DNA of 64,000 bases, from positions 1 to 64,000 of the forward strand of contig NZ_JACRSX010000004.1 in assembly GCF_014384985.1 (NCBI RefSeq). Reading direction: 5' to 3'. Shown here piece by piece: positions 19,455-27,584 of the stretch (the stretch's first letter is position 1; the number at the start of each line of letters is the position of its first letter). This DNA is from Jutongia huaianensis (lineage in GTDB: Bacteria; Bacillota; Clostridia; Lachnospirales; Lachnospiraceae). The notes beneath the pieces are model-generated. The model searched no databases, was not told where the DNA came from, and saw only the letters and a program-made list of their open reading frames with translations. A program made the translations under genes and the position numbers.

Positions 19455-20678
19455 CTAGATTGCCTTTCCTGACTGAATTCTTTCCATTGCACGCTTTGTA
19501 TTTTCCAGACTTCCAAAAGCAGTCAGTCGGAAATATCCTTCTCCACTTGGTCCGAATCCGGATCCCGGAGTACCTACAATGTTAAGATTTTCCAGAAGAT
19601 AATCAAAGAACTCCCATGATGTCATCTTATCCGGAGTCTTGAGCCAGATATACGGAGCATCCGTACCACCGTAAACTTCATAGCCTGCACCGGTAAGACC
19701 CTCACGGATCAGCTTTGCGTTGTTCATATAATAAGCAATCTGCTCATTTGTCTGTTTTCTTCCCTCGTCTGTATATACTGCAGCACCGGCAGCCTGAATA
19801 ATATAAGGAGCACCGTTAAACTTAGTACCGTGACGGCGGGCCCAAAGACTATGAAGCGTAACATCTCCGGATTTCAACTCCTTAGGAACTACCGTAAAAC
19901 CAAGACGTGTTCCTGTGAAGCCTGCATTTTTAGAGAAGCTTCGAAGCTCAATGGCACATGCCTTTGCTCCCTTGCACTCATAAATGCTGTGTGGTACATT
20001 TTCAGAAGAAATATATGCTTCATAAGCCGCATCGTAGATGATCACTGCTCCTACCTTCAAGGCATAATCAACCCATACCTGAAGCTGATCCTTTGTGATC
20101 GTGGTACCTGTCGGATTATTTGGAAAACAAAGATAAATAATATCCGGTGTATCCTTTGGAAGCTCCGGCACAAAATTGTTCTCCTTTGTACATGGCATAT
20201 AAATGACATCAGACCATTTCTCTGTAGCCGGATCATATGTACCGGTACGTCCTGCCATTGCATTGGTATCTACATATACCGGATAAACCGGATCACAGAC
20301 AGCAATCTTGTTATCCTGACTGAAAATATCTCCGATATTACCGGAATCGCTCTTTGCTCCGTCGCTGACAAAGATCTCATCGGCTGCGATATCGCATCCT
20401 CTGTCCTTATAATCCTTCTGTGCGATCACATCACGCAGAAACTCATATCCCAGATCCGGTGCATATCCCTTAAATGTCTCCTTCCTGGACATCTCATCAA
20501 CCGCACTGTGAAGTCTGTCGATTACAGCAGGTGCCAGTGGCAATGTCACATCACCAATACCAAGGCGGATAATATCCTTGTCCGGATTTGCCTCGCTGTA
20601 TGCTGCTACCTTTTTGGCAATTGTTGAAAAAAGATAACTTCCCGGTAACTTTAAATAATTGTCATTAATCTTAAACAT
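19455..20678 (-). CDS. dapL: LL-diaminopimelate aminotransferase
   Basis: PLP-dependent enzyme converting tetrahydrodipicolinate directly to LL-diaminopimelate for lysine and peptidoglycan synthesis. 407 residues: starts FKINDNYLKLPGSYLFSTIA, then IIRLGIGDVT, DGAKSDSGNIGDIF, CDPVYPVYVDTNAMAGRTG, CFPNNPTGTTI, and the PLP Lys in SFSKNAGFTGTRLGF, ending with GEGYFRLTAFGS. Start at ATG 20678-20676 preceded by AAAGGGG. An inverted repeat with a TGTCC-N8-GGACA core lies 25 bases upstream of the start. Presence of dapL points to the aminotransferase route of lysine synthesis. Confidence 0.96.
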   Translation of the reverse strand: MFKINDNYLKLPGSYLFSTIAKKVAAYSEANPDKDIIRLGIGDVTLPLAPAVIDRLHSAVDEMSRKETFKGYAPDLGYEFLRDVIAQKDYKDRGCDIAADEIFVSDGAKSDSGNIGDIFSQDNKIAVCDPVYPVYVDTNAMAGRTGTYDPATEKWSDVIYMPCTKENNFVPELPKDTPDIIYLCFPNNPTGTTITKDQLQVWVDYALKVGAVIIYDAAYEAYISSENVPHSIYECKGAKACAIELRSFSKNAGFTGTRLGFTVVPKELKSGDVTLHSLWARRHGTKFNGAPYIIQAAGAAVYTDEGRKQTNEQIAYYMNNAKLIREGLTGAGYEVYGGTDAPYIWLKTPDKMTSWEFFDYLLENLNIVGTPGSGFGPSGEGYFRLTAFGSLENTKRAMERIQSGKAI

Positions 20679-20699
20679 TTTATTGCCCCTTTCTATTTC

Positions 20700-20723
20700 A
20701 ACTGTCCCCTTTATAGGACAGTT
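20700..20723 (-). repeat. inverted repeat before dapL (TGTCC-N8-GGACA)
   Basis: Perfect 8-bp inverted repeat AACTGTCC (20700-20707), 8-base spacer, GGACAGTT (20716-20723). The core TGTCC-N8-GGACA matches two sites between folE and folP. It could be an RNA hairpin in the dapL leader or a repressor site. Confidence 0.6.
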
Positions 20724-20737
20724 TCGATCAACATCAT

Positions 20738-21859
20738 TCACTCACGTCCTAAAGCCCGCTTTGCAGCCTTTTTGATCATATGCTTCACTCCGGTATCCTG
20801 TTTCTTTAATTCGGCGATCTCTTCATTTTTCTGGAGAATCTTGTCTCTCTGCAAAACGATCACCTTACCAAGGATATCTACCATTTCTTCCGTGGTGTAA
20901 GTTTCTGCTTCACCGGTTCCTTCCGTCACGATCTCATCCTTAAAGAGGACACCGTCTTCTCTGCCAAGATAATCTCTGGCAACCTTTTCATTGCCCTCCC
21001 GGTACTTCTCCAGAAACGCCTGATGTTCCTCCTCTGAGAAATATCTTCCGGTGGAATATCCGCCCTCTCCAACCTTTTCCTGCTGAATTGCAGTAAGCAT
21101 TGGCACAACAAAATTTAACTTTGTTGTAAAACGCGGATTGGCATTTAACAGACGCTTTGCCTCAAGACATGCGCCCTCCAGACTTGCATTTACGACATGA
21201 TCCGACTGCTTGAACTCATCTGTCATTTCCAGATCAAATAAATGAAGGAAATCAGAAATAATATTACCTCCATAATACTGCTGCTTCTCATATACACGAA
21301 CGATAATATTTTCTCTGCCAACAGCCGCAGCCATCTCCTCCAGACGTTTGTCATAATCCAGCTTAAAATATTTTGCTTTCTTGGATACAATATAATCACT
21401 GAAAGAAGTATTCATACACTCCTTCACCTGCTGTGCCCAGTAAGACTGGATCAGCAGATCCTGTCTGCGCAGATATACAATGATCTTCATATCTGCTCCT
21501 GCCTCTGCAAGCTTTTCTTTATAATGAAGCAAACGCTCTGTCGTAATGTCCTTATTATTCCAGATATGTTCATCTGACAAAACAAAGACCGGAAAATTAT
21601 CCAGCATACCGGTCAGCTTCTCCAATGCCTGATCTGCCACCTCACGCTCCTGATCACGAAGGCGTTTGTGGTTCTCATCAAAAATATATGCATTTAAACA
21701 ATGGCCATTTCGATTGGAACTGATTCCCGGAAAATCAAACCCAAGATTTGGGTAACAAACTCCCTTTTCTTTTAATAATTTGCGGTTCTTTGAACAAAAT
21801 ACCTGAATTGCAGAGGTACCCGTCTTAGGCGTACCTACATGAATGTATACTGTAGACAT
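20738..21859 (-). CDS. sulfotransferase-like protein
   Basis: 373 residues. The N-terminal beta-strand and loop VYIHVGTPKTGTSAIQ (about 3-19) fits the 5'-phosphosulfate-binding motif of PAPS-dependent sulfotransferases, and VYLRRQDLLIQSYWAQQ fits the 3'-phosphate helix region. The family transfers sulfate from PAPS to carbohydrate or other acceptors; bacterial relatives are found in surface-polysaccharide loci. The C-terminal 40 residues form a Lys/Glu-rich helix. Start at ATG 21859-21857 with a perfect AAAGGAGG. It begins only 25 bases after the terminator of tRNA-Pro, with no space for its own promoter, so read-through is likely. The acceptor is unknown. Confidence 0.75.
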   Translation of the reverse strand: MSTVYIHVGTPKTGTSAIQVFCSKNRKLLKEKGVCYPNLGFDFPGISSNRNGHCLNAYIFDENHKRLRDQEREVADQALEKLTGMLDNFPVFVLSDEHIWNNKDITTERLLHYKEKLAEAGADMKIIVYLRRQDLLIQSYWAQQVKECMNTSFSDYIVSKKAKYFKLDYDKRLEEMAAAVGRENIIVRVYEKQQYYGGNIISDFLHLFDLEMTDEFKQSDHVVNASLEGACLEAKRLLNANPRFTTKLNFVVPMLTAIQQEKVGEGGYSTGRYFSEEEHQAFLEKYREGNEKVARDYLGREDGVLFKDEIVTEGTGEAETYTTEEMVDILGKVIVLQRDKILQKNEEIAELKKQDTGVKHMIKKAAKRALGRE

Positions 21860-21883
21860 ATCTTCCTCCTTTTGATTATAAAG

Positions 21884-21914
21884 AAAAAACCCCGAAAGCA
21901 TATAGCTTCCGAGG
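21884..21914 (-). terminator. terminator after tRNA-Pro
   Basis: Minus-strand 10-bp stem CCTCGGAAGC (21914-21905) with GCTTTCGGGG (21899-21890), then six T. It sits between the tRNA and the sulfotransferase gene. Confidence 0.85.
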
Positions 21915-21962
21915 TGCCCCTGCCAAGGATTCATCCGCATCACACACTCAATCCCTGCGCAA

Positions 21963-22036
21963 TCGAGGTGACAGGATTTGAACCTGCGACCTCTGCGTCC
22001 CGAACGCAGCGCTATACCAAACTTAGCCACACCTCG
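21963..22036 (-). tRNA. tRNA-Pro (anticodon CGG)
   Basis: 74-base cloverleaf: acceptor CGAGGTG/CACCTCG with discriminator A, anticodon stem CTGCG/CGCAG around loop TTCGGGA (anticodon CGG), and T arm GCAGG-TTCAAAT-CCTGT with one G-T pair. CCA is not encoded. Decodes CCG proline codons. Confidence 0.95.
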
Positions 22037-22107
22037 AATTTGGTTGTAATCCCTGTATGTGAGCTTTATGACGTGCATACAAAATATAGCAGTCGTAAAA
22101 CCACGCT

Positions 22108-22992
22108 CTATATATTAACACACTTGTTTTTTCTTTGCAAGTCTTTTTCTAAAATCTTTTCCAACATTTTCAAGGCACGTTTATTTTTTTCTACATCATG
22201 GACCCTGACAAAATCCCAGCCGGCCATTCCTGCCAGAACTGATGTCACCATAGTGCCTTCCTCTCTCTCTGTCACCGGCAGATCCAGGGTCAGTCCGATC
22301 ACTGATTTCCGGGATGCTGCTAACAAAAGCGGCAGCTCAAACCGTTCAAACAGCTTCAGATGTGCCAGAATTTCCAGATTCTGCTCGTAATCCTTAGCAA
22401 AACCAACACCCGGATCAAGGATCATTCTGTCCCGGCTGATCCCTGCTTTCTCTCCAATCGCGATACTATCCTCCAGATCCAGAAGTACTTCCTCCAGAAA
22501 GTTCTGATATACCGCCTGATCCCTGTTATGCATAACGCAGACAGGCACATCATATTTCGCAACGATCTGTGCCATGGTGCCACAATCCCAAACGGATGTT
22601 TTTCCCTCCGGGGCATAAAACTTATCGTAACGAAGTCCCCAGATATCATTGGCAAGGTCCGCTCCCGCTGCCAGCGCCGCATCCATCACCGGTGCCTTAT
22701 AGGTATCAATGGATACCGGAATATCAAACCGTTTCTTAACAGCCTCAATGATCCCGGTGACACGTTCAATTTCCTCCGGTACCGTAATCTTCTGATATCC
22801 CGGTCTCGTGGACTCTCCACCTACATCAATGATATCGGCTCCCTGCTGTACCATTTCCTCTACATGAAAAAGTGCTGCGTCTTTATCATTAAATTTACCG
22901 CCATCCGAAAAGGAATCCGGTGTGACATTTAAAATGCCCATAATATAAACATGACCCTGTCCGTAAGTAAATTCTCTGTTTCCTATTTTCAT
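22108..22992 (-). CDS. folP: dihydropteroate synthase
   Basis: Condenses p-aminobenzoate with hydroxymethyl-dihydropterin pyrophosphate in folate synthesis; the sulfonamide target. 294 residues with the two signatures IMGILNVTPDSFSDGG (about 18-33) and ADIIDVGGESTRPG (about 52-66), then SIDTYKAPV, ANDIWG, MILDPGVGFAK, and LAASRKSVIG near the C-terminus. Starts at ATG 22992 with GAGAGGAAG. Last gene of folC-folE-folP. folB and folK are not in the window. Confidence 0.95.
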   Translation of the reverse strand: MKIGNREFTYGQGHVYIMGILNVTPDSFSDGGKFNDKDAALFHVEEMVQQGADIIDVGGESTRPGYQKITVPEEIERVTGIIEAVKKRFDIPVSIDTYKAPVMDAALAAGADLANDIWGLRYDKFYAPEGKTSVWDCGTMAQIVAKYDVPVCVMHNRDQAVYQNFLEEVLLDLEDSIAIGEKAGISRDRMILDPGVGFAKDYEQNLEILAHLKLFERFELPLLLAASRKSVIGLTLDLPVTEREEGTMVTSVLAGMAGWDFVRVHDVEKNKRALKMLEKILEKDLQRKNKCVNI

Positions 22993-23030
22993 ATCTTCTT
23001 CCTCTCTGTCATACTGCTATTCTTTATATT

Positions 23031-23101
23031 AGTCCCATTATTTGGACACATCAATCCGGCTCATTATCCGTTTTCTTCTTACCTGTCCTATTATCTGGAC
23101 A
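23031..23101. repeat. pair of near-identical palindromes between folE and folP
   Basis: On the minus strand TGTCC-AGATAATA-GGACA (23101-23084) and TGTCC-AAATAATG-GGACT (23048-23031). They agree at 15 of the first 17 positions, are about 50 bases apart, and both have an 8-base spacer. The first overlaps the folE stop codon. A third copy of the core precedes dapL (20703-20720). Either a dispersed palindromic repeat or binding sites for one regulator. Confidence 0.6.
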
Positions 23102-23642
23102 ACAGTTTCAGAAAGCGATCCTGCTTTCGGGTATCTTCCATCTCGCCCCGGACAGCATATGTCACGGTCTGGGTTCCCGGCTTTTTGATGCCTCTCATGG
23201 TCATACACATATGCTCCGCCTCGATCATGACCATCACACCCTTCGGCTTCAGATATGCCATGATATCATCTGCAATCTGTGCTGTCATCTGTTCCTGAAT
23301 CTGCGGTCTGCGGGCATATACCTCCACAGTCCTTGCCAGCTTGCTTAACCCAACCACCTCGCCATCAGGAATATATCCAATGTGTACCTTGCCATAAAAC
23401 GGCAGTAAATGATGCTCACAAAGAGAATAAAATGTGATATCTTTTTCAATGACCATTTCGTTATTTTGTGCCGTGAAAGTACGCTCAAGATGCTCCCTGG
23501 CATTCTGTCCCATCCCGGCAAAAATCTCCTCGCACATGGCACTGATCCTGGCCGGAGTTTCCTGTATGCCTTCCCGGTTGATATCATCACCGATTCCCTC
23601 CAGAAACAGTGTAACTGCCTGTTCTATCTTTTCTTTATCCAT
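23091..23642 (-). CDS. folE: GTP cyclohydrolase I
   Basis: Zn-dependent homodecameric enzyme that opens GTP to dihydroneopterin triphosphate, first step of pterin/folate synthesis. 183 residues: [16 protein letters not shown], the zinc ligands in [10 protein letters not shown] (Cys and His) and [10 protein letters not shown] (Cys), and [20 protein letters not shown]. Full length for the family. Starts at ATG 23642 with GGAG five bases before. Middle gene of the fol cluster. Confidence 0.96.
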   Translation of the reverse strand: MDKEKIEQAVTLFLEGIGDDINREGIQETPARISAMCEEIFAGMGQNAREHLERTFTAQNNEMVIEKDITFYSLCEHHLLPFYGKVHIGYIPDGEVVGLSKLARTVEVYARRPQIQEQMTAQIADDIMAYLKPKGVMVMIEAEHMCMTMRGIKKPGTQTVTYAVRGEMEDTRKQDRFLKLLSR

Positions 23643-23703
23643 TTCTGCTCCAATCCACTATGCTCCTGTCACAGTTTCTTTCTAAAATCTGAACATCATT
23701 CTA

Positions 23704-25035
23704 TCAAATATACCGGCTGGTGTCAAAAAAACGGTACACTTCATGCAAAAACGACAGACTTCCGAAAATAATGGTTTTGGTATTATGACCGTCCTTTTCT
23801 ATTTTTTGAAGAGCCTGTGCCACAGTCTGACAGCTTTCCACCGGGATCTCCCTGTCATACTTCCTGCATTTTTTCTCTACAATCTCTGCCAGCTCCCCGG
23901 GATCCATTCCCCTCTCTCCTGCCGCCTGTACCGTGTATACAGATGTTGCTAACGGAAGCATTTCATCAAGAATCTTCTGATAATCTTTATCTCGAAATAC
24001 CCCAAAAATATAACGGAATCTCTGCGCCGGAAAATAAATTTCCAAAGACTTTTTTAATGCAACGGCACCATCCGGATTATGTGCACCATCCAGAATTAAA
24101 AAAGGATCTTTCGAGATCAGTTCGAAACGGCCTGTCCATTTTGTCTCCCGAAATGCCGTCTGAACCGAGCTGATATTAATCTTATGAAATCCCGTCTGTG
24201 CCATGAGCTTTAATGCCTCAAATGCGATCACTGCATTTTCCGGCTGATAATATCCCAGCTGACGGATCTCCAATGGATACCCCTGATACCGGAATAACGT
24301 TTTTTCCAGAGAAAAATCCTTCTGACGGATCTGCTCCGGCTCTGCTACCCGCAGTTTTAACCCCCGGTGCTGACAGATTTCTTTAAGCATTTCCATAACT
24401 GTATTGTCCTGTCTCACCGAAACGACCGGACAGCCGGCTTTAATGATTCCAAATTTCTGATAAGCAATTTCTTCGATAGTATCTCCTAAAAATGCCGTAT
24501 GATCTCTGCTGATCTTTGTAAAAACTGTCAGGGCCGGTTTCTCAATGATGTTTGTCGCATCATTTCTTCCACCCATCCCCACTTCAATCACAGCCACATC
24601 TACATGCCAACGGACCATCTGACAATACGCCATCACAGTCTCTATCTCAAATGCCGTGGGACAATCCAAACCTGCCGCCTCCATTTTGTTCACGGAAACT
24701 ACAAGCTCTGTGACACATCTTGCCACTTCCTCTTCCGAGATCCACTCCACATCTGTTCCAAAATGATTTCCCGATATCCTCTGAATCTGCTCCCTTGGAT
24801 CAAATAATGCAGGGGACGCAAATCTGCCCACTGAATAACCGGACATTGCCAATGCATTAGAAATATAAGCCCCCACGGATCCCTTTCCATTGGTTCCCGC
24901 AATATGTACGACCCGCAGCTTTTTCTCCGGATGTCCCATCAGCTCTGCCAGCTTCATAACCCGTTCCATCGAGTAATCACTTGCCAGTTTTTTTCGTATC
25001 TCCTCGATATATTCTACTGCTTCCTGATAATTCAT
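23704..25035 (-). CDS. folC: folylpolyglutamate / dihydrofolate synthase
   Basis: Mur-ligase-family enzyme adding Glu to dihydropteroate or folates. 443 residues: MNYQEAVEYIEEI at the start, ATP-binding VVHIAGTNGKGSVGAYI (about 41-57), FASPALFDPREQI, TKISRDHTAFLGDTIEEIAYQK, and LDGAHNPDGA in the C-terminal domain. Start at ATG 25035-25033; the frame is open for 58 more codons upstream but these have no homology. First of folC-folE-folP, behind a long hairpin at 25106-25141. Confidence 0.94.
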   Translation of the reverse strand: MNYQEAVEYIEEIRKKLASDYSMERVMKLAELMGHPEKKLRVVHIAGTNGKGSVGAYISNALAMSGYSVGRFASPALFDPREQIQRISGNHFGTDVEWISEEEVARCVTELVVSVNKMEAAGLDCPTAFEIETVMAYCQMVRWHVDVAVIEVGMGGRNDATNIIEKPALTVFTKISRDHTAFLGDTIEEIAYQKFGIIKAGCPVVSVRQDNTVMEMLKEICQHRGLKLRVAEPEQIRQKDFSLEKTLFRYQGYPLEIRQLGYYQPENAVIAFEALKLMAQTGFHKINISSVQTAFRETKWTGRFELISKDPFLILDGAHNPDGAVALKKSLEIYFPAQRFRYIFGVFRDKDYQKILDEMLPLATSVYTVQAAGERGMDPGELAEIVEKKCRKYDREIPVESCQTVAQALQKIEKDGHNTKTIIFGSLSFLHEVYRFFDTSRYI

Positions 25036-25096
25036 CTTTATTACCATGCCTTTCCAAAACTGCCCATTCCAGACCCACAGACATACATTTATCAGA

Positions 25097-25141
25097 TAAA
25101 AAGGACTCAGGTAAAAAGGGATAAATCCCCTTTTACCTAAG
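25097..25141 (-). terminator. strong hairpin terminator between serA and folC
   Basis: Minus-strand stem of about 14 pairs: CTTAGGTAAAAGGGG (25141-25127) with CCCTTTTTACCTGAG (25120-25106), then TCCTTTTTATC. A TATAAT-like stretch lies upstream of it near 25150. If transcription starts there, the hairpin is an attenuator in the folC leader; otherwise it simply ends the serC-serA transcript. Confidence 0.65.
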
Positions 25142-25196
25142 CCCCATATATTATATACAAATTTGCAACCTGCAACCGATGCAACGCATCCGGAAC

Positions 25197-25216
25197 AGAG
25201 AGTGACCACACTCTCT
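25197..25216 (-). other. hairpin directly after serA stop
   Basis: AGAGAGTG/CACTCTCT, 8-bp perfect stem with a 4-base loop, abutting the serA stop codon. On the minus strand no T tract follows, so it may be an mRNA 3'-end stabiliser rather than a terminator. Confidence 0.45.
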
Positions 25217-26380
25217 TTATTTGATGATACGAACCTTTAATACGCCATCAATCGCACTAAGCTTCTGTGCGAATGCCTCTGTGGAATCAGAATCAATATC
25301 AAAGATACAGTAAGAGTAATCCCCACGACTCTTATTGGTCATATGCGCAATGTTGATTCCCTCAGAAGAAAATACTGTAGTAAACTGTGTCAGCATATTT
25401 GGAATATTCTTATGAGCAACGGTAATTCTTCCCTTTGTCTCACAGACACCTGCATCACATGCCGGATAGTTTACGGAATTTCTGATATTACCATTCTCCA
25501 TGAAATCACGGATCTCTTCAACGGCCATAATTGCACAGTTATCCTCAGACTCTTCTGTAGAAGCACCAAGATGAGGTGTTGCGATGACATTTGGCATTTT
25601 AACAACCGCCGGATTCGGAAAATCTGTTACATATTTTGCAACCTTTCCGGACTCCAGAGCAGCCTTCATATCATCATCATTTACCAGAAGATCACGGGCA
25701 AAGTTTAATACAACAACGCCGTCCTTCATCTGATCAAATGCCTCTTTGTTCAGAAGGCCTTTGGTCTCAGGCATATATGGTACATGAACTGTAATATAAT
25801 CACAGGTCTTATAAAGCTCATCATAGCTCTTGCATACGGTGATATCTCTGGAAAGTGTCAGTGCATTTTTTACGGAAAGGAATGGGTCCACACCATAAAC
25901 ATCCATGCCCAGGCGGTTTGCTGCATTGGCTACCAATACGCCGATAGCACCAAGACCGATAACACCAAGCTTCTTTCCCTTAATCTCGGAACCTGCAAAG
26001 TTCTTCTTTGCCTTCTCCATAGACTTGGAAATATTTTCGTCATCTGCATTTGCCTTAACCCAGTCAATACCACCCACGATGTCACGGGCAGCTAAAAGCA
26101 TTCCGGAGATCAGAAGCTCCTTAACACCGTTTGCATTTGCTCCCGGTGTATTAAATACAACGATACCATTCTCGGCACATTTATCAAGTGGAATATTATT
26201 AACTCCGGCACCGGCTCTTGCTACGGCGCAGAGCTTATCAGACAACTCCATATCATGCATGGCAGCACTGCGGACTAATACTGCATCTGCCTGTGCAAAA
26301 TCCTCTGTCTGCTTATAATCCTCTGTCAGATTGTCAAGTCCCACCGCTGCGATGGGATTTAAGCATGTATACTGAAACAT
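25217..26380 (-). CDS. serA: D-3-phosphoglycerate dehydrogenase
   Basis: NAD-dependent first step of serine synthesis. 387 residues: Rossmann motif GVIGLGAIGVLVANAA (about 139-155), VVLNFARDLLVN with the catalytic Arg, TPHLGASTEES with the catalytic His, and a C-terminal ACT domain (about 315-387, TVFSSEGINIAHM) that usually senses serine. The short form lacks the intervening domain of long SerA enzymes. The serC stop and serA start overlap by one base (TAATG), indicating translational coupling. Confidence 0.95.
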   Translation of the reverse strand: MFQYTCLNPIAAVGLDNLTEDYKQTEDFAQADAVLVRSAAMHDMELSDKLCAVARAGAGVNNIPLDKCAENGIVVFNTPGANANGVKELLISGMLLAARDIVGGIDWVKANADDENISKSMEKAKKNFAGSEIKGKKLGVIGLGAIGVLVANAANRLGMDVYGVDPFLSVKNALTLSRDITVCKSYDELYKTCDYITVHVPYMPETKGLLNKEAFDQMKDGVVVLNFARDLLVNDDDMKAALESGKVAKYVTDFPNPAVVKMPNVIATPHLGASTEESEDNCAIMAVEEIRDFMENGNIRNSVNYPACDAGVCETKGRITVAHKNIPNMLTQFTTVFSSEGINIAHMTNKSRGDYSYCIFDIDSDSTEAFAQKLSAIDGVLKVRIIK

Positions 26381-27462
26381 TATGCATTCTCCTCCTCAAA
26401 CTTCTTCATAAACTCTACAAGCTTCTCTACGCCCTCCTTAGGCATCGCATTGTAGATGCTTGCTCTCATACCACCAACGGTACGATGACCCTTCAGATTT
26501 ACGAAGCCGGCTTCCTCTGCCTCTTTTACGAACTTGGCATCGAGATCCTTATCACCGGTAACAAATGGTACATTCATCAGAGAACGGTCTTCCTTTACAA
26601 CAGTTCCCTTAAACATTTTGCTGCTGTCCAGGAAATCATAAAGGATCTTTGCCTTCTCCTCATTGCGCTGCTTCATTACCTCTAAGCCGCCCATCTTCTT
26701 GAGCCACTTAAATACTTTGCCGCAGATATAGATACCATATGCCGGTGGTGTGTTGTAAAGAGAATCTGCATCCGCATGAGTCTTGTACTGAAGCATGGTC
26801 GGAGTACCCGGAAGCACATCCTCTGTGATCAGATCCTCACGGATGATGACAATTACAACACCTGCAGGTCCGATATTCTTCTGAACACCACCGTAGATCA
26901 CACCGTACTTTGTGACATCAACCGGCTCTGAAAGGAAGCAGGAGGACACATCCGCAACCAAAGTCTTTCCCTTTGTGTTTGGAAGCTTCTTGTACTTTGT
27001 TCCGTAAATTGTATTGTTTTCACAGATATACACATAATCTGCATCCTCCGAAATCGGCAGATCCGAACAATCAGGAATATACGAGAATGTCTTATCCTCG
27101 GATGAGGCAATCTTGTTTGCCTTTCCATATTTCTGTGCTTCTGTATAGGCTTTCTTTGCCCACTGTCCGGTTACAATATAATCAGCTACACCGTTTTTCA
27201 TAAGATTCATAGGAATCATGGCAAACTGCTGTGATGCACCGCCCTGAAGGAATAATACTTTGTAATTGTCAGGAATGTTCATCAACTCTCTCAAGTCTTT
27301 TTCTGCAGTTTTGATGATGTTATCATAAACCTTGGATCGATGACTCATCTCCATCACCGACATGCCGGATCCCTGATAATCCAACATCTCATCAGCAGCT
27401 TCCTGAAGTACTTCCTCCGGTAATACGGCCGGACCAGCTGAAAAATTATAAACTCTGCCCAT
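26380..27462 (-). CDS. serC: phosphoserine aminotransferase
   Basis: PLP enzyme making 3-phosphoserine from 3-phosphohydroxypyruvate and Glu. 360 residues: YNFSAGPAVLPEEVL at the N-terminus, FLQGGASQQFAMIPMNL, DVSSCFLS, the PLP Lys in GGVQKNIGPAGV, and GGMRASIYNAM near the end. Starts at ATG 27462 with AAGGAGG. First gene of serC-serA. The 122 bases upstream show no clear promoter. Confidence 0.96.
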   Translation of the reverse strand: MGRVYNFSAGPAVLPEEVLQEAADEMLDYQGSGMSVMEMSHRSKVYDNIIKTAEKDLRELMNIPDNYKVLFLQGGASQQFAMIPMNLMKNGVADYIVTGQWAKKAYTEAQKYGKANKIASSEDKTFSYIPDCSDLPISEDADYVYICENNTIYGTKYKKLPNTKGKTLVADVSSCFLSEPVDVTKYGVIYGGVQKNIGPAGVVIVIIREDLITEDVLPGTPTMLQYKTHADADSLYNTPPAYGIYICGKVFKWLKKMGGLEVMKQRNEEKAKILYDFLDSSKMFKGTVVKEDRSLMNVPFVTGDKDLDAKFVKEAEEAGFVNLKGHRTVGGMRASIYNAMPKEGVEKLVEFMKKFEEENA

Positions 27463-27584
27463 TTTTTATGCCTCCTTATGTAGATAAAAATTAATATTTA
27501 CTGACAGCTCTGTAAAAGCAGCCGCCCATCTATAGAATACAAAATCCCCCTATAACAACATCGTATGACAACGCTTGTGCTATA

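Noticed and set aside
19830..20627. 265-codon plus-strand frame opposite dapL
   Set aside because: Wholly within dapL, no ribosome site, shadow-like composition.
22108..25035. Tetrahydrofolate riboswitch before the fol genes
   Set aside because: The folC leader shows only hairpins 25106-25141 and 25197-25216, not the THF aptamer pattern.
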